A stretch of DNA of 64,000 nucleotides from contig JAFGYB010000008.1 of NCBI GenBank assembly GCA_016936355.1, forward strand, positions 106,354 to 170,353, in the 5' to 3' direction. Below, piece by piece: positions 23,445 through 31,871 of this stretch. Both the position numbers and the translations under genes were made by a program. Every line of letters begins with the position of its first letter. The first letter of the stretch is position 1. The notes under the pieces are model-generated. The model made no database searches, was not told where the DNA came from, and saw only the letters and a program-made list of their open reading frames with translations. This stretch comes from Bacteroidales bacterium (GTDB lineage Bacteria; Bacteroidota; Bacteroidia; Bacteroidales; F082).

Positions 23445-26400
23445 TTAGAGCTTAACTTGCTTTCCCTGAAGCAAATTCACTTCATCATACAAGGATTTGT
23501 TGATCTTTTTCGATAACGCATCCTGCTTGTACTTTTTGGTAACCTCAGCCATACGCTGCAAAGAAGCCAGAGCCATTCTGATTTCGTTGGTATAGGAATC
23601 AATAAATCGCGGCTTCAGTTTGTTGTAATAATCCAGATCCTGCATATAGCGGGTATAGATCTCGTTGATCACTTTATTGGCTTTGTCAACCGCACCGGAC
23701 TGATAATAGAGATCAGCCCACTGAACCGTATAATAATCAAACGGGAATTTGTTGTTGGGGAAAAAGTAGAGACCTCTGTCCAGTACCTGAACAGCCGAAT
23801 CGTACCGGTGCACATCGACCAGTGCCTGAGCTGTCCGCAGATAGGAAGGTCTGGCCATCAATGTGGCACTGCGATAACTAACCGGATCCGAATAGACGTC
23901 GGGTTTGTTCAATCTTCCCCACCTTACTTTAGGATTCATCAGTATCTTATAGGAATCGTCCACATCTACACCACCCAGGCCCGGAAGATAATCAGGAGCC
24001 GGAGTGGGTTCAAAACGATAAACAATCCCTTCCATATGGCAATACTTTGTAACATCCAACACCTTACTTACGCTGGAAGGATTGGCAAAATAAATAGGTC
24101 TTTTCCAGTTATTGGTGGCTACCAAATCCAGCAGCATAACATCACTGCGATAGAGATAATTTTGTTTCAGTTTCCAATGAATTTCCTTAACAATTTTACC
24201 GGCATCGGCCAGGGGAACTGTTCCCGAATTCACTGCCGCTGCTGAATCCACCTTCATATAAAGATCCTTTGTGGGCATAAAATCCACTTTTTCTCCACTT
24301 TGAATCGGCAGCTTTGTTCTTGGATCATCATCCTTAATAAAATCAACCACATCTTTCAATGAAGCTTCTCCCTTTACCATGGGGTAAACAAAAATAGCGT
24401 TCATTTCCCCCCTGTCATATTTCGAGGAGGGAATAGAAAGCGGCAAGGGGGCAGAATTGTATTCCTGTTTAAACAACTGATCCACATACCAGGCGCCTGA
24501 AGCCAGCATGTAATTCACTACCCGGACATCCGTACGGATGCCTTCCACTTCCTGGGCATACCATAGGGGGAATGTATCGTTGTCTCCATTGGTGATCAAT
24601 ATGGCATTGGGCGCACATGATTTCAGGTACATCACCGCAAAATCGCGCATGGCATAGCGTCCCGAACGGTTGTGCGAATACCAGCCTTCTTTAGCCATAT
24701 TGGCCGGAACCAGAATCAAACTCACCAGGGTAATAGCCAGGGCAGCAAGGTGTTTTTTCTTAACGTACTTATTCAGCCAGTCGTAGAGAAAAAGTACTCC
24801 CATTCCGACCCAGATGGAAAAAGCATAGAAAGCACCCGCATAGGAATAGTCACGTTCACGCGGTTGAACTGGCGTTTGGTTCAGGTAAATGATAATGGCA
24901 ACACCGGTCATAAAGAACAATACAAAAACTACCCACGTGTCTTTTTTGCTTTTGGACAATTGATACAAAAGACCAAGAATCCCAAGAATAAGCGGCAGGA
25001 AATAAAAGGTTGCCCGGCCTCCTTTCTGCATGCTTGGGGGCAGATCTGCCTGATTGCCCAGACGCATACTGTCGAGGAAGTTGATCCCGCTGAGCCAGTT
25101 TCCGTGCTGAATTTCACCCTGACCTTCTATATGATCCTGACGTCCCACAAAATTCCACAGGAAATATCGCCAGAACATGTGATCCATCTGATAGGTAAAG
25201 AAGAACTTCAGATTGGTCAGAAAACTGGGTTTTATCAATGTCTTTGTTTTACCATTGCCATCGTCAACAGTAATCGGTGTACCGCCCGTACCGCCATATT
25301 CCTGACTCTGGTAAAATTGTTTGTAAATGGGTTTGGTATTGCTCCACATCCGGGGAAAAATGGTTTCAAACCGGGGATCATACACCGGAACCGTCCCTTT
25401 TCTGTCGTCAATCACTACATATTTTCCCACTTTATCTTCCCGTTTGTAAACGGGGGTACCATCTTTTCGGCCTACTTCCGGTGCATTGTAGTATTGTCCG
25501 TATAACAAAGGCCAGGTACCATATTGCTCACGATTCAAATAGGCCAGCAAGCTTACCGCTTCTTTCGGATCGTTTTCATTGATCGGGGTATCGGCATTGG
25601 CCCGAATCACCAGCATTACAAACGAAGAATACCCGATCAGGATAAATGTGAGGGCCAGTATGGCCGTATTCAATACCAGTTTTCCGTGTTTCCGTGAATA
25701 GTATAGCCCAAATACCAGCAAACCGATCAAAACAGCAAAATAAAATATCGTTCCTGTATTGAAAGGGAATCCCAGACTGTTCACAAAAAACAACTCGGTT
25801 TTTCCGGCAAGGTTAACCACCTGAGGGATGATGATGTACATCATGGTGGCCAGCAAACCGACGGCTACGACACCGGAAATAATAAAACCTTTCCAGGAAA
25901 ACTTATATTTCTTAAAGTAATATACATATACGATAGCCGGAATCGTCAACAAGTTCAACAGGTGAACCCCGATGGCCAGACCCGACAAATAAGCAATCAA
26001 TACAATCCAGCGATATCCGTTCCGTTGATCGGCTACCTCTTCCCAACGCAGAATAGACCAAAACGTTACCGAAGTAAAAAAGGCTGACATCCCGTACACT
26101 TCTGCTTCAACAGCAGAAAACCAAAAGGAATCAACATAAGTAAAGGTCATAGCCCCAACAAAACCGGCACCCAGTACAGCCCAGGCTTCGCCTTTGGTCA
26201 TCGCTGACCCGTCTTTCTTCACAAAAAGTTTTTTGGCCAGTAAAGTAATGGTCCAGAACAGAAACATAATGGTTAAAGCACTGGCCAGCGCCGACATGAT
26301 ATTCACCATGATGGCCACATGAGCTCTATCGCCAAAAGAAAACAGGGAGAAAAAACGTCCCAGCATCTGGAACAACGGAGCTCCGGGGGGATGCCCAACT

Positions 26401-26540
26401 TGTAATTTATAGGCCGTTGAAATATATTCACCACAATCCCACCAACTCGCCGTCGGCTGGATGGTAGACAAATAAGTTACGGCTGCAACGGCAAAAGCCA
26501 GCCATCCTAACCAGTTGTTTACCTTTTTAAAATTATTCAT
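23445..26540 (-). CDS. DUF2723 membrane protein (GT-C / O-mannosyltransferase-like)
   Basis: 1031 residues. The N-terminus (NNFKKVNNWLGWLAFAVAA) leads into a first periplasmic loop with WWDCGEYISTAYKLQVGHPPGAP, the conserved acidic loop of DUF2723 proteins, comparable to the Asp-Glu of protein O-mannosyltransferases. About 12 hydrophobic segments follow to residue ~620, then a soluble domain (NGDNDTFPLWYAQEVEGIRTD onward) and a helical, TPR-like C-terminus. Probably uses a lipid-linked sugar to glycosylate proteins or surface polymers at the inner membrane; the acceptor is unknown. A close paralogue lies directly upstream. Confidence 0.85.
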   Translation of the reverse strand: MNNFKKVNNWLGWLAFAVAAVTYLSTIQPTASWWDCGEYISTAYKLQVGHPPGAPLFQMLGRFFSLFSFGDRAHVAIMVNIMSALASALTIMFLFWTITLLAKKLFVKKDGSAMTKGEAWAVLGAGFVGAMTFTYVDSFWFSAVEAEVYGMSAFFTSVTFWSILRWEEVADQRNGYRWIVLIAYLSGLAIGVHLLNLLTIPAIVYVYYFKKYKFSWKGFIISGVVAVGLLATMMYIIIPQVVNLAGKTELFFVNSLGFPFNTGTIFYFAVLIGLLVFGLYYSRKHGKLVLNTAILALTFILIGYSSFVMLVIRANADTPINENDPKEAVSLLAYLNREQYGTWPLLYGQYYNAPEVGRKDGTPVYKREDKVGKYVVIDDRKGTVPVYDPRFETIFPRMWSNTKPIYKQFYQSQEYGGTGGTPITVDDGNGKTKTLIKPSFLTNLKFFFTYQMDHMFWRYFLWNFVGRQDHIEGQGEIQHGNWLSGINFLDSMRLGNQADLPPSMQKGGRATFYFLPLILGILGLLYQLSKSKKDTWVVFVLFFMTGVAIIIYLNQTPVQPRERDYSYAGAFYAFSIWVGMGVLFLYDWLNKYVKKKHLAALAITLVSLILVPANMAKEGWYSHNRSGRYAMRDFAVMYLKSCAPNAILITNGDNDTFPLWYAQEVEGIRTDVRVVNYMLASGAWYVDQLFKQEYNSAPLPLSIPSSKYDRGEMNAIFVYPMVKGEASLKDVVDFIKDDDPRTKLPIQSGEKVDFMPTKDLYMKVDSAAAVNSGTVPLADAGKIVKEIHWKLKQNYLYRSDVMLLDLVATNNWKRPIYFANPSSVSKVLDVTKYCHMEGIVYRFEPTPAPDYLPGLGGVDVDDSYKILMNPKVRWGRLNKPDVYSDPVSYRSATLMARPSYLRTAQALVDVHRYDSAVQVLDRGLYFFPNNKFPFDYYTVQWADLYYQSGAVDKANKVINEIYTRYMQDLDYYNKLKPRFIDSYTNEIRMALASLQRMAEVTKKYKQDALSKKINKSLYDEVNLLQGKQVKL

Positions 26541-26664
26541 TCTTACTCTTGGTTTATTAAACGGGAATTTTTCAGATGCGAAATTAGAAATTTTGAAGTA
26601 TCGACTTAAATTTTAAGGAATTTTAAATAATTCTGAGACAATAAACCAGGTCAGTGCAAAAGAA

Positions 26665-26693
26665 AAAGTGCCCGTCTTGGAATGACAGGCACT
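26665..26693 (-). terminator. Intrinsic terminator after the second DUF2723 gene
   Basis: 10-bp stem (arms 26667-26676 and 26684-26693, one wobble) followed by a U-rich tract on the minus strand. It separates the two paralogues into independent transcripts. Confidence 0.75.
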
Positions 26694-26715
26694 ACAATAG
26701 TAACATTTCTATCTG

Positions 26716-29700
26716 TTATTGTAAATCGATCTTGTCCTGAAGCAATTTCACTTCCTCATAAAGCGATTGATTGATTTGCGCAGACAGCTGATTCTGGTTG
26801 TACTTTTTGGTAACTTCGACCATGCGTTGCAGCGAAGCCAGAGCCATTCTGATTTCATTGGAATAAGAAGCAACAAACTTTGCTTGCAGTTTGTCATAAT
26901 ATTTCAGATCCTGAAGATACCGGGTATAAATCTCATTAATCAGTTTGCTCCCTTTTTCAGTTGCTCCGGATTGATAATACAAGTCAGCCCACTGAACAGT
27001 AAAATAATCAAAAGGAAACTTCGAATTGGGGAAGAAATAAATTCCTTTGTCCAGCACCCGAACGGCTGAATCATAACGATGTGCTTCGACCAGTGCCTGA
27101 GCTGTACGCAGATAAGAGGGACGCGCCATCATGGTAGCATCCCGGTAACTTTCCCTGTCAACTGTTACGTCTGGTTTGTTCAGCCTGCCCCATCTGTTTT
27201 TCGGATTCATTAAAATCTTATACGATCCATCCATATCCACACCTCCCAGCCCCTGGAGGTAATTGGCTGCCTTTATGGGTATAAAGCGGTATACCACCCC
27301 TTCCATATGGCAATATTGCGATACATCCAGCACCCTGCTGACGGCGGTCGGGTTGGCAAAGTAAATCGGTCTTTTCCAGTTATTGGTAGCTATCAGGTCC
27401 AGCAACATAACATCACTGCGGTACAAATAGCTCTGCCGTAATTTCCAGTGAATTTCGTTGACTATTTTTCCGGCTTCGGTTTTCGGAACCGTTCCCGAAT
27501 TCACCACTGCATCAGCATCCACGTTCAAATACAATTCGTCAGTAGGCATAAAGTCGTCTTTCACTCCATTGCTGAGCGGGAGCTTTGTTCTGGGATCATC
27601 GCTTTTGATAAAACCAATAGCATCTTTTAATGAAGCTTTTCCTTTCACCATCGGATAGACATAAATGGCATTCATATCGCCCCTGTCGTATTTTGAAGAG
27701 GGAATGGAAAGAGGAAGTGGTGCCGAGTTGTATTCCTGTTTGAACAGCTGATCCACATACCAAGATCCGGATGCAAGCATTAAATTCACCACCCGTACAT
27801 CTGTTCGGATGCCTTCCACTTCCTGCGCATACCACAAGGGGAATGTATCGTTGTCTCCATGTGTGATTAAGATGGCATTCGGAGCACAGGCTTCCAGATA
27901 CATCACCGCAAAATCTCGCATGGCATAGCGTCCCGAACGATCGTGTGCACGCCAACCTTCTATGGCCATATTGGCCGGAACCAGAAGCAAAGTGACAAGG
28001 GTAACAGCCAGTGCCATCACCTGTTTTGCTTTTGCATAGTGCTTTAACTTGTCGTACAACCACAACACACCCATTCCGATCCAAATGGCAAAAGCATAAA
28101 AGGCACCTGCAAAGGAATAATCCCTTTCACGGGGCTGTATAGGCCATTGGTTCAAATAAATAATGATTGCAATACCTGTCATAAAGAACAACACAAACAC
28201 AACCCAGGTATCTTTTTTGTTTTTGGATAGTTGATACAAAAGTCCAAGGATGCCTAGGATGAGCGGAAGAAAGTAAAACCGGGTACGGGCAGTGTTTTGC
28301 ATACTGGGCGGCAGGTCCTTCTGGTTTCCCAGGCGCCAGTTGTCGATGAAATGGATCCCGCTGATCCAGTTTCCGTGTTGAATTTCTCCCTGCCCTTCAA
28401 TGTCGTTTTGCCTTCCCGCGAAGTTCCACAGAAAATACCTCCAGAACATATGATCCAACTGATAGGTAAAGAAAAACTTCAGGTTAACCAGAAAACTGGG
28501 TTTGATGAGCGTTTTCGTTTTACCGTCTCTGTCTTGTACTTTAATCGGTGTCCCTTCTTTTCCACCGTATGCCGGGCTTTGATAAATCTGAATCTGTCCC
28601 GGTTTCGACGGATCACTACTCCACATTCTTGGAAAAACAGTTTCAAATCGAGGGTCAAATACAGGGACGGTCCTTTTCCTATCATCAATCACAATGTACT
28701 TACCGCTCTGATCATCTCTTTTATAAACCGGGGTTCCGTCTTTATAATCCGTCACAGGAGCATTATAATACTGACCATACAACAAGGGCCAGCTTCCGTA
28801 TTGTTCCCGGTTCAGATAAGCCAGCAAGCTCACCGCATCCTTGGGATTGTTTTCGTTAATTGGGGTATCGGCATTGGCCCGGATCACCAACATCAAAAAA
28901 GAAGAATAACCTATTAAAACAAAGCTTAAAGCCAATATGGCTGTATTCAAAATCATCTTACCCCGTTTGCGGGAATAAGAGATCCCCCAGACCAACAAAC
29001 CAATCAATAGTAAAAAATAGAAGATCGTTCCTGAGTTAAACGGTAATCCCAAAACATTGACAAAAAACAATTCTGTCTTTCCGGCCAGATTTACTACCTG
29101 CGGAATAATAACATACATCATTGCCCCCAGTAAGCCAACCGCTACCAGACCGGCAACAATAAAACCTTTCCAGGAAAATCGATACTTTTTAAAATAATAC
29201 ACGTATACTATGGCAGGAATGGTCAACAGATTCAACAGGTGAACGCCAATGGCCAATCCAGATAAATAGGCGATCAACAGGATCCAGCGGTACCCGTGGC
29301 GTTCATCAGCCACCTGTTCCCAGCGAAGAATAGCCCAGAAGGTAACCGACGTAAAGAAGGCGGACATTCCATACACTTCCGCCTCCACGGCAGAAAACCA
29401 AAAGGAATCAGCAAAAGTAAACGTCATTGCCCCCACAAAACCTGCTCCCAGCACAGCCCAGGATTCGCCTTTGGTCATGGATGCCCCCTCTTTTTTAGCC
29501 AAGAGTTTTCGGGCCAGCAGCGTGATGGTCCAAAACAGAAACATAATGGTCAGCGCACTGGATAATGCCGACATAATGTTCACCATGACTGCTACATGCT
29601 CCGGATTACCAAAAGCAAACAGGGAAAAAAAGCGACCAAGCATTTGAAACAAAGGAGCTCCCGGAGGATGTCCTACTTGTAATTTATAAGCCGTAGCGAT

Positions 29701-29817
29701 GTATTCCCCGCAATCCCACCAGCTCGCTGTAGGCGGTATTGTCAACAAATATACCGTAGCGGCAATAGCAAAAGCAAGCCAGCCCAATCCGTTATTTACC
29801 TTCTTAAAATTCTTCAT
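26716..29817 (-). CDS. DUF2723 membrane protein, tandem paralogue
   Basis: 1033 residues, collinear with the gene at 23445 over its whole length and by eye around three-quarters identical, with the same acidic loop (WWDCGEYIATAYKLQVGHPPG) and C-terminal soluble domain. Differences cluster in the loop around residues 370-420 and in residues 590-620. The pair arose by tandem duplication, and both copies look intact. Because each has its own terminator, they can be expressed separately and may differ in acceptor or sugar. Confidence 0.85.
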   Translation of the reverse strand: MKNFKKVNNGLGWLAFAIAATVYLLTIPPTASWWDCGEYIATAYKLQVGHPPGAPLFQMLGRFFSLFAFGNPEHVAVMVNIMSALSSALTIMFLFWTITLLARKLLAKKEGASMTKGESWAVLGAGFVGAMTFTFADSFWFSAVEAEVYGMSAFFTSVTFWAILRWEQVADERHGYRWILLIAYLSGLAIGVHLLNLLTIPAIVYVYYFKKYRFSWKGFIVAGLVAVGLLGAMMYVIIPQVVNLAGKTELFFVNVLGLPFNSGTIFYFLLLIGLLVWGISYSRKRGKMILNTAILALSFVLIGYSSFLMLVIRANADTPINENNPKDAVSLLAYLNREQYGSWPLLYGQYYNAPVTDYKDGTPVYKRDDQSGKYIVIDDRKRTVPVFDPRFETVFPRMWSSDPSKPGQIQIYQSPAYGGKEGTPIKVQDRDGKTKTLIKPSFLVNLKFFFTYQLDHMFWRYFLWNFAGRQNDIEGQGEIQHGNWISGIHFIDNWRLGNQKDLPPSMQNTARTRFYFLPLILGILGLLYQLSKNKKDTWVVFVLFFMTGIAIIIYLNQWPIQPRERDYSFAGAFYAFAIWIGMGVLWLYDKLKHYAKAKQVMALAVTLVTLLLVPANMAIEGWRAHDRSGRYAMRDFAVMYLEACAPNAILITHGDNDTFPLWYAQEVEGIRTDVRVVNLMLASGSWYVDQLFKQEYNSAPLPLSIPSSKYDRGDMNAIYVYPMVKGKASLKDAIGFIKSDDPRTKLPLSNGVKDDFMPTDELYLNVDADAVVNSGTVPKTEAGKIVNEIHWKLRQSYLYRSDVMLLDLIATNNWKRPIYFANPTAVSRVLDVSQYCHMEGVVYRFIPIKAANYLQGLGGVDMDGSYKILMNPKNRWGRLNKPDVTVDRESYRDATMMARPSYLRTAQALVEAHRYDSAVRVLDKGIYFFPNSKFPFDYFTVQWADLYYQSGATEKGSKLINEIYTRYLQDLKYYDKLQAKFVASYSNEIRMALASLQRMVEVTKKYNQNQLSAQINQSLYEEVKLLQDKIDLQ

Positions 29818-29928
29818 AATGTCAGTTGTAATTCATTATCATAATTATACGAAAATAAAAAAATTAAGCACAACCTATAATTGTTGTGTAATTTTAGGCC
29901 GGGATCATAGGATTTTAAAAAAAGTTTG

Positions 29929-29936
29929 TACATTTG
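29929..29936 (+). promoter_or_regulatory. -7 box for tRNA-Gln (and probably rimP-nusA)
   Basis: TACATTTG, exact TAnnTTTG, 9 bp before the mature tRNA 5' end. Confidence 0.65.
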
Positions 29937-29945
29937 CACCCCGAT

Positions 29946-30016
29946 TGTCCGATGGTGTAAAGGTAGCACTGCAGATTTTGGTTCTGCCTGTCCAGGTTCG
30001 AATCCTGGTCGGACAA
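29946..30016 (+). tRNA. tRNA-Gln (anticodon TTG)
   Basis: 71 nt. Acceptor stem TGTCCGA pairs with TCGGACA at 30009-30015, discriminator A at 30016. The anticodon stem GCAGA/TCTGC encloses a 7-nt loop with TTG. The T-arm carries GGTTCGAATCC. CCA is not encoded. It is the first unit upstream of rimP-nusA-infB. Confidence 0.95.
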
Positions 30017-30042
30017 CACGAAAAAGACGTAGGGAATTAGTG

Positions 30043-30067
30043 GGGGACGCAGGTCCCCTCTTTTTTT
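30043..30067 (+). terminator. Intrinsic terminator between tRNA-Gln and rimP
   Basis: GGGGAC-GCAG-GTCCCC stem followed by TCTTTTTTT. It ends 5 bp before the rimP start codon, so it lies in the rimP leader. No -7 box exists between the tRNA and rimP, so rimP-nusA transcription probably depends on read-through. Confidence 0.85.
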
Positions 30068-30072
30068 AGCTT

Positions 30073-30537
30073 ATGATGGACAAAAAACACATAGAATCTC
30101 TGGTTCAGGAAGCACTGCAGGAAAGCGATCGTTTTCTGGTGGAAGTCAGGGTCAGTACGGATAATGTGATTCACATTATCATTGACAGTGACAGCGCCGT
30201 AAACATTGAGCATTGCATCAGTGTGAGCCGGTTTGTGGAAGGCAAACTGGACAGGGAAAAGGAAGATTTCGAGCTGAACGTCATGTCCAGCGGTTTGGAT
30301 CATCCCTTTCATTTGTTGCGTCAATATAAAAAGTTTGTAGGGAAATCCATTCAGGTTGTGATGCAGAACGATAAAAAACTGCAGGGAAAATTGCTTGAAG
30401 TGGAAGAAACACACATCGTCTTACAGGAAGAGAAGGAAGTAAAACAAAAAAAGAGAGTGATTAAAAAGGCAGGAGAAACGGTTCATATTCCCTTGTCAGA
30501 AATCAAACAGGCCAAAGCTGTTATTAACTTTAACTAA
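30073..30537 (+). CDS. rimP: Ribosome maturation factor RimP
   Basis: 154 residues. 30S subunit maturation factor. The N-terminal domain shows LVQEALQESDRFLVEVRVS and IIIDSDSAVNIEHCISVSRFVEG, and the core ELNVMSSGLDHPF equates to the family's EVSSPGLDRPL. The C-terminal SH3-like part follows (LQGKLLEVEETHIVLQEE). Operon order rimP-nusA-infB is the classic one. An alternative ATG lies at 30076. The start codon sits right behind an intrinsic terminator, so expression may be attenuated. Confidence 0.93.
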   Translation: MMDKKHIESLVQEALQESDRFLVEVRVSTDNVIHIIIDSDSAVNIEHCISVSRFVEGKLDREKEDFELNVMSSGLDHPFHLLRQYKKFVGKSIQVVMQNDKKLQGKLLEVEETHIVLQEEKEVKQKKRVIKKAGETVHIPLSEIKQAKAVINFN

Positions 30538-30551
30538 AAAATGCTTTGAAA

Positions 30552-31787
30552 ATGGATAATATCAATTTAGTCGAAACTTTTTCGGAGTTTAAAGAGTTTA
30601 AAAACATCGACCGGGAAACCATGATGCGCATCATCGAAGATGTTTTCCGGAGTATGCTCACAAAAAAATACGGCGAAGAAAGTAATTTCGATGTAATCGT
30701 AAACATTGACCGGGGAGACCTGGAAATCTGGCACTACCGTGAAATCGTGGAAGACGGTGCCGTTGAGGACCCCAACATTCAGATTGCCTTTTCTGATGCC
30801 ATCAAAGTGGAACCCGACTTTGAAGTGGGTGAAGAATTTTCAGAGCAGATCTTTTTGGCTGACTTTGGCCGCAGAGAGATTTTGGCCATCCGGCAAAACC
30901 TGGTGTCCAAAATCATGGATTACGAAAAAGACAACATCTATAAAAAATACAAAGAAAAAGTCGGGGAAGTCGTTACCGGTGAAGTATACCAGGTATGGAA
31001 GAAAGAGATTCTGGTACTGGACGATGAAGGTATTGAACTGATTCTTCCCAAATCGGAACAGATTCCTTCCGACTATTTCAAGAAAGGTGACACCATCCGC
31101 GCCGTTGTACTGAAAGTGGACATGCGCAACAGCAATCCGGTGATTATTCTTTCCCGTACTGCCGAAGTCTTCCTTGAAAGACTGTTCGAATCGGAAGTAC
31201 CGGAAATTTACGACGGGTTGATCACTATTAAGAAAATTGTTCGGGTGCCGGGCGAAAGAGCCAAAGTGGCTGTGGAATCATACGACGACCGCATTGATCC
31301 CGTGGGCGCCTGTGTGGGGATGAAAGGTTCCAGAATTCACGGAATTGTCCGCGAACTGAGAAACGAAAACATTGACGTGATCAATTACACGGCCAATGAC
31401 AGTCTGTTCATTCAACGGGCCCTCTCCCCCGCCAAAGTTTCCTCCATCAACTTAAATGAGGAAAAACACACGGCCGATGTATACATGAAACCCGATCAGG
31501 TTTCACTGGCCATTGGCAAGGGAGGCTTTAACATCAGACTGGCCGGGAAGCTGACCGGTTACGAAATTGATGTCTACCGCGACTCAGAAAGCGACAACGA
31601 CGACGTGGATCTGCAGGAATTCTCCGATGAAATCGAACAGTGGATCATCGATGAATTTAAAAATATCGGTTGCGATACTGCAAAAAGTGTATTGGATCTG
31701 GAAATTGATGAGCTGGTGAACCGGACCGATCTCGAAGAAGAAACCATCCGGGACGTCATCAGTATACTGAGAGCTGAATTTGAATAA
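30552..31787 (+). CDS. nusA: Transcription termination/antitermination factor NusA
   Basis: 411 residues from the ATG at 30552; the TTG two codons earlier is rejected. The N-terminal RNA-polymerase-binding domain (1-130) is followed by an S1 domain (~135-205: GEVVTGEVYQVWKKEILVLD) and two KH domains (DPVGACVGMKGSRIHGIVREL; VSLAIGKGGFNIRLAGKLTGYEIDV). A short helix-hairpin-like tail (IDELVNRTDLEEETIRDVISIL) remains of the acidic repeats. NusA stimulates pausing and termination, and its own operon begins behind a terminator, giving scope for autoregulation. Confidence 0.95.
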   Translation: MDNINLVETFSEFKEFKNIDRETMMRIIEDVFRSMLTKKYGEESNFDVIVNIDRGDLEIWHYREIVEDGAVEDPNIQIAFSDAIKVEPDFEVGEEFSEQIFLADFGRREILAIRQNLVSKIMDYEKDNIYKKYKEKVGEVVTGEVYQVWKKEILVLDDEGIELILPKSEQIPSDYFKKGDTIRAVVLKVDMRNSNPVIILSRTAEVFLERLFESEVPEIYDGLITIKKIVRVPGERAKVAVESYDDRIDPVGACVGMKGSRIHGIVRELRNENIDVINYTANDSLFIQRALSPAKVSSINLNEEKHTADVYMKPDQVSLAIGKGGFNIRLAGKLTGYEIDVYRDSESDNDDVDLQEFSDEIEQWIIDEFKNIGCDTAKSVLDLEIDELVNRTDLEEETIRDVISILRAEFE

Positions 31788-31790
31788 CTT

Positions 31791-31798
31791 TACCTTTG
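31791..31798 (+). promoter_or_regulatory. -7 box for infB
   Basis: TACCTTTG, exact TAnnTTTG, 3 bp past the nusA stop codon. It predicts a separate infB transcript with a leader of about 70 nt. Confidence 0.5.
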
Positions 31799-31871
31799 TA
31801 TAATCAGAAATTCGTTCACTTTCGGATCAAGAATTAGATTTTAGAAACAGAAAAACAAAAGGATACTTTTT

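Noticed and set aside
24672..25505. 277-codon plus-strand frame opposite the first DUF2723 gene
   Set aside because: Antisense to an intact membrane protein and lacks any domain or start signal.
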